Shown here: positions 1-11,243 of the stretch, piece after piece | Layout of the letters: every line of letters starts with the position of its first letter | How positions within the stretch are numbered: position 1 is the first letter of the stretch | Position numbers and translations under genes: made by a program | Notes under the pieces: generated by a model | Database searches by the model: none | The model's input: only the letters and a program-made list of their open reading frames with translations | What the model was told of the DNA's origin: nothing | Assembly: GCA_002682825.1 (NCBI GenBank) | Contig: NOKP01000007.1 | Location: 186,001 to 250,000 of the forward strand | Length of the DNA stretch: 64,000 nucleotides | Direction: 5' to 3' | Origin: Neonectria sp. B-13 | Lineage: Eukaryota > Ascomycota > Sordariomycetes > Hypocreales > Nectriaceae

Positions 1-287
1 CATCATTCAGCAATGCTGTTCTTTTCTGTACGAATGGTCAAGTTGAGCTGTCATACAGACTAAGTCATGAACTCCAAACTTAGGTTCAGCCAATTTGAAA
101 ATCCTAGTAGCTTACCTTCTATCCAGGTGCAAAGCATGGAAATCTATCTTCCTGGCGGTCATGTGCTTGTCGGCAAACAATACAATCCCTCCCAGTATCG
201 ACAAGCACCCCCTCCATTGTGGGTTAGTCAAGAGACGATTTGTCTGATACTTAGATTTAGGAGCAATTACATTCCAGCTTAATGCTG

Positions 288-3200
288 TTAAACTACCTCT
301 GACTGCGCTTCAGTGTCGTTCGCCGTATCGGAGCCTTTTCGTCTATTCACGAGCTCCTCCCATGTGACCCCCAACCACCTGTGGATTGTTCTTGCCGCTG
401 GCCGTTCTGACAAGAACTGTTTCTGAAAAACCACGTTAACCGTAGCTCCCTCATTGATCAGAAATTCGATGAACTCCGCAGCCTCTCGGCCTATGCTCCC
501 TGAAGCCGCAAAGATCGGGGTATGGCCGCCGTAGGCACTTCTACCGTTGGGATCAGCTCCCTCTGCCATAAGGAACTTTGCAAGTGAGATTGAGCAACAT
601 CTTGTTGCAGTTTCTCTAAGAATTAGGCTGGCCATTCCTTCAAGCCATCCCCAAGACTTGATCCTTCTAAAACACTCCAAGGCAGATGTCTCCTCAACAA
701 CATTCGGTCGGAAAGGAACGATGCGCTTCAGGAATTCTGCGAAATGCGTCCGTGGGACTTGGGTTGAGACTATCTCCACGATATCTGGATTTCTCTTAGA
801 TGCAACTTCCCCGATGACCTTCGTCATCATGAGATCTCCATCGTAAGAAAAGCAAAACTGCTGGATTCCGAAAACGCGAAATATCTCGCAGTTACCTTCA
901 TTCAGCGCTGCTAAAAAAATGCGCTGGAGATCAACAGCTCGCTGCTTTGTCAAAGAATGAGAAGTTAGACTGAACGTCTCTGGGCGACGTTCTATCAAGG
1001 AAAATGTTAGCACGAAGCCGCCGCGGGAAGGGGCAAGTTCTATCAAGGAACTTGGATTGGGGTCATTACCGTAGGAGACATGTTCAATCAAATACGTAAG
1101 CATCGACTGCGAAGATCGTTCTTGGATAGCAGTTAAGAGAAGCCTTGGTCCGAATGCCTTAGCTGTGGCCCACATGTCCTGGATAGTTTGAAGATCGTCT
1201 TCTTTGACTAAATCAGTCAAAATAAGCCTGAGCTCTTGCCTTTTCGATACTTTCCAGCTTTGTTTCCCAGACTTGACCAATTTCTGACTATGGAACTGGG
1301 CGTGATGGGTTGTTAGGAGAGCTTGGGTTGGAAACCCAAGGTCGGAAAAGGCGCACCCATCCGAGTCGCATTTGAATGGACGCGCATGTGCCTGCATATG
1401 CCGATCCCTTCTGGCTTTAGTTGTGAAGCCGATTCTAAAGAAGGGGCAGCCAGGCCTTCCACATTTGAAGATTTCATCTCCGTAAAGACCTTTCAGCGTT
1501 GTGCAGAAACAGCCATCGCGATGGCGTGTCGTATCGCATAGCATCGATTCAAGCGTATCGCGGACTCGCAATTGAGTTATTGAGAATGTAAAAGGGTCTA
1601 GCTTCTCAATTGATTCACCTGTATCGGATTCTGTCAGACCGGAGTGCGTTGTTAGTGGACTGAGTTAAAAGACGATCTAGTCTCACCTTCACTGAAGCAA
1701 AGATCCCTTCTTCGTCTCCTGGAAAACGCGTATGCATTGGCGATGTCCTGGCAGCTTTCTCCCATGAAGCGAAAGTAGCCAAGATCTCTTGCTGAAGCCT
1801 CATCTCCGGAGTAAATCGTATTCCTCCTTGTACGAGTCAGGGTTTTTGCGAGCTGAATCAATGGTGCTAAAAATACAGAACAGCTTGATAGCTCCCCCGA
1901 ATGTCTCAGATGATGAAGCACATGTGTGCAGACGTAGTTCTCCAGTACATACGCCCCATTCAAGACACCCTGTTTCAAGGTATTATCGTGTAGCTCGACG
2001 TCAAAGCAAGTGGAATCAAGATACTTCATCGAAATCGAAGATATTAAGGCGTGGGTTTCAGCCTCTTTCAGGTAGAACCCGCTTTGCGATCCGAGAAGAT
2101 ATCTGGTGGGGTCTCAGTTAATGATTGCGATGGCTTGAATTGTTTTGAGCGTACTCTTGGACAGTGAAATGAACAAACTGAATATTGCCGTTGGTTTCCT
2201 CGACAACAGGCCCGCACCTGCGTAAAATGTTGAGAAATAGGCTCTCACATCCCCGAATTGCATCTCCGTTATGAGCCGTAAAGATTGCAAGTTTAATTTC
2301 GTTCTTTGTCAACGGGACTGCACTACTCGCTATAATGGCCAAGATTTGTCGCGACTCATTCCGTTCACGCTCGCCAAGCGATTCAATCTTAGAGAGAACC
2401 CGCTCGTACCTATAAAGTGTTAGTCACAGTTTGAAACGTGCCTTCATTTCTCACACATACGCTTCGTTCAGTCCATTGGGAAGATCATCAACTGCTTCCT
2501 TTAGGCCGTCAACATCCCCATTCAGCACGACTGTGTCACACAGTAGTCGAGCGTATAGGAACATCCCTTTAGAGTTAGCAGGAGACTGTAATCAATCAAA
2601 GCTGTTACATACCTTGAGAGTTGGTAGCTATCTTCTTCATTAGTTTCTTTATCACCTGAGCCTGAGCGGGCTTAGGTGAAAGCTCGGAGATCCACGATGA
2701 GGCCCGAATATCAACATATTTCTCAATATCGCAGCGATTTGCGTCATGAACCCGAAAGGATAGCGTCTGGCCTGCCAATAGTCGCGAAATATCGTCTTCC
2801 GGCCTGCTGCTGAAGAGAACTTTTAATTTTTGATTATGGTTGTGGAGGTCAAGCATAGTCTGCAAAAGGACAGCTCGCTCCATTTCGTGCATTTCATCCA
2901 AGCCATCGAGCAAGACAAAAGTAACGGATAAACAGTCGAGAACCCGATTGAGTAGGTCCTTCATAAAGTCAACCGAGCTATTTAATTGCCGGTAGTTGTC
3001 GTTGTATGCCGAAATAAGGAGGTGTCGGAGGTCCTTGTTGTCGAGAATGAGTTGCGTGGTAACGGATTGAAGAACTTTGAGCGCTGACGCGTCCTGGCGA
3101 AAACGATAATCGAGGAAGACAAAGGCCACTGGATAATTTCTTGTCGAGACGCTTTGCACAATAGAAGATGCTAAATATGTTTTACCTTTAATTGTATTAG

Positions 3201-4291
3201 TTTGATACACGTTGGCCGAGACTCGATTAGATGCATTTTTAGAGTCTTACCTGCACCTGGGATTCCTTGTAGCCAGAGCAATCTGTGCGATTTGTCATAC
3301 GCATCAATCCATTCTTTGTACGATGGATGTCCTTCCAACCAGATTCCAGAATGGAGAGTTGATTTCCTCTTCAACAACTCCAGGTCTTGGTCGTATAGTC
3401 GCGCATTGAGAGAGTTTATAACCATGTCAAATTCCTGGCGTTGTCGAAAGTCAAATTGCTGCTCATACTCCTTTAAAGCTCGCTCACGATCTCCTTGCGC
3501 TTGAATCAAGTGTGCCAACGTGGCTTCATCATTCATGAGACTTCGGTGCTGTATCATGTTACGCTGAATGACCTGTATCCTTCCTAGATACCTAGGCCAG
3601 AGTGACTTGAATAACGTGCTCCATTCTAGACGATACGAGCCATCAATTAGTAACACACGAGTACAGATGCGCTGCCCACATACTGTTATGTTTGAACACT
3701 TGTAACAAGGATGCGTAGAAATCAAGAATGTCTCGATAAAATAGGCAAAGAGCTTGATGCATTTTGGCGTTGTTCGGGAACAATTCCATGTATTGCTGGA
3801 AAGCTGGAAGTGATATTCCAATCTGCTCCATTGCCTCAAGTATCTTATCTTGTATCAAGTGGAAGGTGCTCGAAATCTAATCCTATTCGCATCTTGATCT
3901 CTATAGGAAGCGAGGATTTGGATGGGGTACTAACGGTAAGGAGAAATTTAATTGGGCCCTGTGCAATGCAAATGTCAACAACCTGTGAATTCATTGAGCA
4001 TTACCTCGTCATGCTACATACCCATACCAAGGCAAGAACGTCCGGCTTTACCTGGACGAATGTATCAACAACACTACCATAGTGTCTTAAGGTTTCAAGG
4101 AACGGCTGGATTTTGTTCAGGTTTCGCATCGACCTAGTTGCCGCTTGCTGTTTTTGGAGTTGCTCAGCTGCACGGTAAACATGATCAATAGTCGGGAAAG
4201 AGGTGAAATCGCAAGCTGTGTTGTTTGGAAACTGCAGGAGAAACTCCTTTTTAGCAGACTCAAAACCATCAATGACAGAGACGGTGGCCAT
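288..4291 (-). CDS. NLR-type receptor: DUF7708-NACHT-C2H2-ankyrin-like
   Basis: Putative STAND ATPase immune-type receptor of the fungal NLR class, about 1,180 residues. Nine exons read on the minus strand: 4291-4022, 3958-3935, 3876-3684, 3625-3251, 3185-2613, 2566-2461, 2409-2155, 2102-1687, 1618-288; all introns are GT-AG, 46-68 nt, and the coding total is a multiple of three. Residues 1-160 match the DUF7708 N-terminal domain (motif LALVWGPIKFLLT). The NACHT domain has Walker A GIPGAGKT at 283-290 and Walker B FVLLDGLDE at 377-385, followed by the usual post-NACHT motif FVHFTVQEYL. Two C2H2 fingers (C-x4-C-x15-H-x3-H type) lie at about 790-815 and 821-847, and the last third has degenerate ankyrin-like helices (for example AEGADPNGRSAYGGHTPIFAA). 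ATP-dependent oligomerisation on ligand sensing is family knowledge; ligand and output are unknown. The N-terminal domain is not one of the well-known HET, patatin or HeLo effectors. Gene model confident, function inferred. Confidence 0.88.
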
Positions 4292-5426
4292 GATGAGTGC
4301 TTTGACCGGCTGGGAATTGGCGTGGGTCGTTAGACCTCATAAGAAGATACGTCGGCCCTGCCGCTCAATGTTTTGGAATAGTTGCAGATAAGACTGAGGA
4401 GGCAGTGTGCAATATTGAGGAGGCAGTGTAGTGGTACAGGGAGGCTATGTAAGTGGTACGGCTGAAGAGGATTTGCCGCTCTTCGCCCGATTGCTGCCCA
4501 ATTATGCATACAATATGGAACACATCTCTTTACATCGCAGAGAGCCCCATTACCTGTCGGATCGGTTGGTCAATCTCAATCTAGGAAACTGATGTTAATA
4601 CTGCACTGTGAACTCTTAGCTATGCTGGATGCACGCACATTGCGACACGATACCCATCGACACATTGCGCGGAGGACGCCCTCTTTCTATCTACGTTTGG
4701 AGAATGTAGGTACAGTCACTGAAGGACCCCCGGCCCGCCGTCCCAGGGGCCACCGAAGGTAGCTTCAATCGAGAAAGTAACGTGAAAATGAAACTCTACA
4801 TCGAATGGAGTCTTATTTGCTGTAACAAGCATAAAAAGCCGCGTTGACGAGTGACTCCAACGCAGCAGGAGGTGGCAAAGGGAGCTGCAGGCCAGGCACG
4901 GGGAGCGCTTTTTCCAGTTCTACAAAAGGCGCAGCTGGACCCTCGGTCGGAGAACGCCTTGTGGCTCGCCCCCTGAGCTTCTTGTGTCGTTATACGCCAC
5001 TAAGATCCCTTGTAAGCCCTATCAGCGGCTGGTGGGCATCGAGGCAGTGCTGCCGAGCGTCATTATGGCCTGCCGCAGCCTAAAGCTTCAGTTACACAAC
5101 TTGGCAAACAAGTAGGCCGGTACTTCTGTAATGGCTCTTTACGTAAGAATATCTGCTGGTTAAATCTAGAGTATCTGTTCTCCCTTGGACCTTTTCCATC
5201 TTTTCAAGGTGTCAATAAAGGCGGCATTGCAGGAAGAAGTCTTCGCCGGACAGGGTCGCTAAGTCACCACCGGACAGCCAGTGTTGCACACGACAGCACC
5301 GTAAACGCCCTTATCAGTAAAAATACAGGATTGCACACACCGCCCTTTCCTATTCTTGCAGTGGTCAGTTCAACAGCCAGCAGGCTAGGAGCCAAACTCA
5401 CACCCATGGGTAGCTAAACACGCATC
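4292..5426. other. intergenic, NLR / SNF2 divergent promoter region
   Basis: No convincing gene. It separates two divergently transcribed genes, so it should hold both promoters. A short direct repeat (GAGGAGGCAGTGT) occurs twice near 4397-4432. A 79-residue open frame at 4844-5083 has no recognisable motif and I do not call it. Confidence 0.5.
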
Positions 5427-8400
5427 ATGAAACGAAAACAAGTCGGCTCTGCCAACGGCTGTATCGCCGAAGGGAGCTCCACGAAGCGCGTTCGCCTTGA
5501 CTACGCGGAGCATCATCCGTCTCAACTTGTCCAGGTCGATTCGGTCAACATGGAGGTAGTCAGGCTTGGCTCAGTATGCAAAGCACAAAACGATGACCGA
5601 ATCCAGCACCCTAAAGAGCCCATCTCGGAGCTGAAGTCAACATTGATAGAATCAGGAGAAGGTGAAGAGTACACACATGAAAACTCGAGGAATGGCAACT
5701 GACAAGTAGCGAGGCAGATACATTAAACTCTTTCTGTTTGGATGATTCCATGTCTGACGACGAAGACACAATTACTCATGAATTCGATACATGCTTCGGA
5801 ATGGTCCGTATATGTCTTGTCCACGATTCGCACCCTTCTGACCGATCACAGATCGGTGTACCCACAAGCCATATGAGATTGTCAGTGCTGATTGACGGTC
5901 ACGACGTAAGCGTCGAAGTTGCACTGAAAATAGAGGGGGAGGTTGTCACGGTCAGAAATCTGACGTCCCTTGAGTATGGAGGGCTCTTGGGTCGCAATGC
6001 TGCTGCCGCCCGAGCGCTCAAAGAGCTCTATCATCAGCATCGAGCAAGTTTCCAGGGTTATTTACTGCAGAACGATACACATGCCAATGGAGAGCGCAAT
6101 TATGACCTCCACGTGATCGTATACGGTATGCGATCTCGTGGTGACTGCTTTGGTAGAGTGCTTGACTCGGCTGGTTTGTTCCTCCAGCATCCCCATTCGC
6201 AAGATCTATCTGCACCATACTGGAACCCGCACTACCTTAGCAATCCAAATTCGCAGATGGAGCTTTTGAAGAAGGTGGATCCTACATTGGTGAAGGCGAA
6301 TCCTACGCTGGTGAAGGCCAGCCGCGCGAAAGCTGCCAATACGCTCAAGGATTGGGACCCTCTGAAAGAAAAACTTCAGGGCGTCATGGACTCTGCCCAA
6401 GGGCCTCAAACCTATTCATCAACGTTTACAAGCCCCCGTTTGCAGACAGTGCTTAAGGCGTAAGCGGAATCAGCAAATGCCAGGGGAATTTATGACTGTC
6501 GACTGACCATATCAACAGACACCAATCAAAAGCCCTTTCGATGATGAAAGAAAAAGAGTGCGGCAGGTTTGAGAACAACGAATTCGGATCTATCTGGGCG
6601 AGGCTTGAAACTAAGAAAGGCCGTATTAGGTGAGTAGAGTTCCGCGTCATGTTTGAGCCAAATGAACTGAGCTTACGATCGTTGAAACACAGATATAAAA
6701 GCCTAGTGACTGGTTCGGTGCAGAGTGGCACACCCCAGATCTGTCGTGGAGGGCTACTTGCAGATGTGAGCCAGCCTTTCTCGGAATATCCAGGGTTACG
6801 CTTCTTAGGATAAAGAAATTGACCGAGAATAGGACATGGGTCTGGGGAAGACTCTCTCAACCATCGCACTCATTGCATCATCACTTGATAGGGTGATGCC
6901 CGTGATTGAATGCCTCTCTGATTGTCGGACGACACTGATTGTTTGCCCTTTAAGCCGTGAGTTATACTGATACGAAGGCACAGCAACTTACATTAGACTA
7001 AGAGAACTCCAGTCCTCCAGGAATGGGAAAGACAATTTTTCAAGTTGGTCCACTACTTAAGTGGTAGAACTTGACTAACATCGTCACAGACATGTCCATC
7101 CTGGGCAGATTACATACAAGATTTTCCACGGTGCAGCAAGGCCGGATGTGTCTATGCTGGCTAGTTGCGATGTGATCTTGACGACTTACGATGTCGTGAT
7201 ATCCGAGGCATCGAGGTCTCGCACATCTTCCGACGCAATCACACTTCAATCCATTGAGTGGTATCGCGTGGTGCTTGATGAAGGTAAGTTGACATTGTAC
7301 ATACGTCCTGGGAAGAACCACGTCTTACGCCGGCACAGCCCATACGATTAGAAATCGAAGAACAAATCGCTACCGAGCCGTTTGCACCTTGAAGGCCCAA
7401 TATCGTTGGTGCTTGACTGGGACACCAATCTACAACGCAGTAGACGATTTTGGGTCCCTACTCGGATTTCTAGGTGTGTATCCATTCGACAAGCCGTCAA
7501 CCTTCAAATCCTGGATAGGGATACCCCTAAAGAATCACAACACGAAAGGCCTCGAAACTCTCCAGAAGCTAGTTCATGGTGTCTGTCTTAGAAGAACTAA
7601 GGATATCATCAATCATGAGTTACAACTGCCAGCTTGCCATAAGCCAGTGTGCGAGGTCCAATTCACCGAGGAAGAGCGTCGAAACTATGATATTCTTAAG
7701 AAGAGTTACGCCGCCATTCTTTGCGGAGAGATTACGAAGCCTCCCTTGAATAAGGCAACAAGCTCCACAACTAGGATCTTCCAAACCATACTACGGCTGC
7801 GACAGTTCTGTAACCATGGAAGGGATCTGTTGCCCAGTAACCTGAGAGATCTCCTCCAGAATTCGGATAACTCGGAAGGCTATTCGAAAAGTCTCATCAG
7901 TCCATTGGAGGAGTCATGCGCGTTTTGCGATAAAGCCATCCAAAATGCTCAAGGCCAAGCTGTGTATCCTCTTATGGACTGTGGTCATATTCTGTGTCCC
8001 GAATGCGACAAAGAAACCAGGGCGAAGAGCCAAGGGCAAGATACAGTATGCCTAGCTTGTGTCGTGAGAGCTGATCAAGAACACTCGGAAGTTGGTGAAA
8101 CGCAAAGTGATGATCAGTACATGCCGTCATCAAAAGTCCTGGCACTACTCCGGAATTTGAGTGAGGAACGCAGTCAGGGATTACATCATCCCACGAAGAG
8201 GTGAGTAGGTCCAGACCGTCACGAAATGTATTATTTCTGATCGGCGTAATAGTGTAGTCTTTTCTTCATGGACTAAGATGCTAGACCAAGTTCAGAAAGC
8301 CTTGCGCAAGGAAGGCCTGGGCTTCACAAGAATAGACGGTGGCATCTCCGAAATCGACAGACGGGCAGCCATTGGGAAGTTTCGGTCCCAAAACGATTGC

Positions 8401-8867
8401 AATATTCTTCTCGCCTCGATCGGGGCTGCAGGTGTTGGGTAACATCCATTAACCGTCATAGTTGCCGGTGTGCTGATTTATAATTCTAGGCTTGATTTGA
8501 CTGTTGCCTCTCGTGTACACCTCCTGGAACCTCAATGGACGCCGATGGCTGAAGCCCAGGCCCTTGATCGCGTTCATAGGATGGGTCAAACACAAGATGT
8601 TATTGCTACGCGATACATAGTAAAGGATTCTATTGAGGAGGTCGGTATCTATCTATCGAATTTCCTCGATTCCAGATACTAACTAAGAGCTCGCAGTACC
8701 TGGTTAAGGTGCAAGAGGTTAAATCCGCTATTATAAGTCAACTATTTGCTACTGGGGGTCAGGCTGAAACAGAGACCATACGACAGAGACTAGCTAAGGT
8801 GAGAGTTACTACTTCATGCTTACTGAATCTATATACTAAAGGGTTATAGTACCTTGGGGAGACTTGA
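5427..8867 (+). CDS. SNF2-family translocase with embedded RING finger (Rad5/Rad16/HLTF-like)
   Basis: Predicted nuclear DNA-dependent ATPase that could remodel chromatin or act as a RING E3 ligase, 942 residues. Twelve exons: 5427-5661, 5718-6459, 6519-6629, 6693-6765, 6833-6956, 7013-7043, 7090-7283, 7339-8200, 8253-8438, 8490-8640, 8697-8798, 8850-8867; the sum is divisible by three. Visible motifs: Q-type motif HQSKALSMM, Walker A DDMGLGKT at about 387-394, DEAH at 502-505, LTGTP, a complete C3HC4 RING (C697, C700, C718, H720, C723, C726, C741, C744) in the helicase insertion, and the C-lobe motifs SVVFSSWTKMLD, LDLTVASRVHLLEPQW and ALDRVHRMGQT. The RING-in-SNF2 layout is that of the Rad5/Rad16/ULS1 group; I see no HIRAN domain, so this is not a plain Rad5 orthologue. 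The N-terminal 300 residues are unrecognised. The first intron (5662-5717) has a weak donor (GTGAAG) and is the least certain junction. It ends abruptly after the last helicase motif. Confidence 0.85.
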
Positions 8868-10124
8868 AACCTAGAACAATTTAAATGGACCATTTCTTCA
8901 GGCAGTAAGAAAGGTATATCAAGGAGGTTGCCCATAAACGCGGCGCTGAGAAAACTATCATGTCGACTAAGTTGGGAAAGGTTTGAGCAGAGATGGAAAA
9001 CTCAATATCAAGCTGAAATAGTAACAACGAGCAACTACACAGAGTCCATTGTCTCAGTCGAGTTTGTTTTCGTGGGCGTGGGGTCAATTTACCTCTTACC
9101 ATGAGCAAAATTCCATTCCAATCAACGAATTTTATCCATAGTTCTAGTCAGATGAATTTTATTATGATAATAAAAGGAGAGATCTGCAAGCAGGGAGTGA
9201 GATTCCAGGTTGGCCCCATAGCAGCAGTTTTGAACCTACCAGTCTAACTGAGGACTAGGACGGGAACGTCGGGGGTTTGGCACAACTACTACCGCAACAA
9301 CACATATAAAGGACTGAGGATTGTCTCTGAAGAGTATAGCGTGTACTACTCTGTATGGTGCACCAACGAGATGGAGCTTTCGACGTTAATATATCTAGAG
9401 GAAGCATCACGCTCTGGATATGTTGATAGCCGACGATTGCGCAGTCCGATCCATATCAGACCAATAATCTGGCAGCTACAAGTAACAGCCCCTTTGCATA
9501 TCGGCTTGGAGGAAGATCTCTAAATCACATTCTGTCTCGCCTCAATGCACTAATCATGGTGCTGAAGACTTGCAAAGATCGCGTTTGCACGCATCCATGG
9601 GAGACTTTACACCCCGACGGCAGTATCCAAAGCCTCAAACAGGAGTTTGCATGGGCAAACCATTGGCAGCATTTTACATAGACGTTGCAATAGGATTGCA
9701 CCTTTGTTATTTCGGTGTAATTTAATTAAGGCGATGAATCTGGCCACGTGCACTTTACTACATATGGCCAAGTCTACTTACCGCGCTCTCATCACGATCA
9801 GTCAACGATACGCCCTCACCGCGAGTATAAGTGCTTACGTTTGGGGGCTTTAAAGACAGGGATCTATGGGCGCGCTTACCTTTCTTGCTATCTCATGAGC
9901 GCCCTTAACTTAACAAGTTGGCACAGCCTCGAGTTTTTTGAGTTGTTAATGCAGACTTGACCCACCGCGTAGTCAGATTACCATGTGAGCATTCGTAAGC
10001 AGGATAAGGAAACTTAAGTAAATAAAATGCCTCTTTCTCAACAATATTAAAATCGTGAGCACATTGACACCTTTTTACCCACCGAAACAAATCTCTTCAC
10101 CCAAGTGACCAAAGTCCCTACGAG
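8868..10124. other. gene-poor intergenic region
   Basis: About 1.25 kb without a supported gene. A plus-strand open stretch at about 8885-9105 just after the SNF2 stop encodes a basic, plausible-looking peptide (RRLPINAALRKLSCRLSWER) without a start or a recognised family; it may be a decayed gene tail or chance. Confidence 0.4.
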
Positions 10125-11108
10125 ATGTCAAACGCTATAATCGTGCTACCTCGTCCTGGGTCAGCGAAGCCCGGCGACGCGGTGCGTTCAATCCAAGCCC
10201 CGTCTGAAGCCGCCTTCGTCGCAACCTTTGGTAACCTGCTGCCACGAGCATCGTATCTGCGGACGCCGAACGGCAGCGCCGCATATTACGAGCTTTCGCC
10301 CTCGTCTCCTGCACCCACAGACCGCGCAAACCCGGTTTCCCGTGTGCTCTTCGTGCACGGCGTCCAGACACCCGCAATCGGGCTGCAGCCATTGGCGAGC
10401 GCGCTGTCCTCGCGTTTTCCATATGCTCACTGTGTGCTTGTCGATCTCTGGGGCCACGGGCTCACAGACACGCCGTTTGTAGCGCACGACGCGGCGCTCT
10501 TTCATACGTTGCTGGAGACATTGATGGTGCAGCTTGGGTGGGACGATGCCCATTTCGTTGGTTATTCGTTTGGCGGGTCAACCACGGCGACTTTCGCGAC
10601 TGTGCACCCGGAACGTGTCGCGTCCATGGTGCTGGTTGCGCCCGCAGGTCTCCTCCGCGCAACACAGTTTGACGAGTTGCAGAGAAGTTACTTGCAAGGC
10701 GGCGAGGGACTGGAGGAGCGGGCACAAGCGTGGATCCTGGAGTGGCTGGAAGGAGGTCCATTGACTGTCCCTTCAGATTGGAAGGAGAGAGTTGGCCGAG
10801 GCGAAGTAGTTGCCGAGGCGGTTAAAGACTGGCAACTGAAGGAGCATGCAGGGCACTCGGCAAGCATAGTAGGCATTTTCAGAGATGGTGGGGCCCTGGA
10901 TAAACATGCTGAGTTTGCTAAAGCGGCAAAGAACGGCATTAAAGGTCTGTATATCCTAGGAGAACTAGACGACGTGTGCAGCGTGCAGGCCTTACACGCT
11001 GTTGGGATGCGGAATGTTGCTGTCGTCCCACAGGTGGGTCATGGAGTTGTGAGAGAAAGGGTGCCGGAAGTCGCCGGACTAATCGAGCATTTCTGGAACG
11101 AGCTCTAG
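10125..11108 (+). CDS. alpha/beta hydrolase (fold-1 type)
   Basis: Intronless gene for a 327-residue soluble alpha/beta hydrolase. The oxyanion segment VLFVHGVQ is at 74-81, the nucleophile elbow GYSFGG at 146-151 gives Ser148, and the remaining triad candidates are Asp282 or Asp283 (GELDDVCS) and His306 (QVGHGV). Strand and helix spacing and length fit the fold-1 family (esterases, epoxide-hydrolase-like and meta-cleavage-like hydrolases); the substrate cannot be told. No signal peptide or membrane segment is seen. It is convergent with the TPR-CHAT gene, with only 135 bp between stop codons. Codon use is more GC-rich than that of its left neighbours. Confidence 0.85.
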   Translation: MSNAIIVLPRPGSAKPGDAVRSIQAPSEAAFVATFGNLLPRASYLRTPNGSAAYYELSPSSPAPTDRANPVSRVLFVHGVQTPAIGLQPLASALSSRFPYAHCVLVDLWGHGLTDTPFVAHDAALFHTLLETLMVQLGWDDAHFVGYSFGGSTTATFATVHPERVASMVLVAPAGLLRATQFDELQRSYLQGGEGLEERAQAWILEWLEGGPLTVPSDWKERVGRGEVVAEAVKDWQLKEHAGHSASIVGIFRDGGALDKHAEFAKAAKNGIKGLYILGELDDVCSVQALHAVGMRNVAVVPQVGHGVVRERVPEVAGLIEHFWNEL

Positions 11109-11243
11109 TAGGCAAAGTGGCTAGCAAGTAACCTTGACATAGTATGACGACTCAATAAGACTACGGCATCTTAGAGGACGATTTGCTTAAGTGATCATCA
11201 CACTCGGTCGTGATATTAAACTCCAACTCCGTTACAAACTAAT

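Noticed and set aside
5662..5740. Frameshift inactivating the SNF2 gene
   Set aside because: A 56-nt intron (5662-5717) with a CTGAC branch site restores the frame and makes the whole coding sum divisible by three, though the donor is weak.
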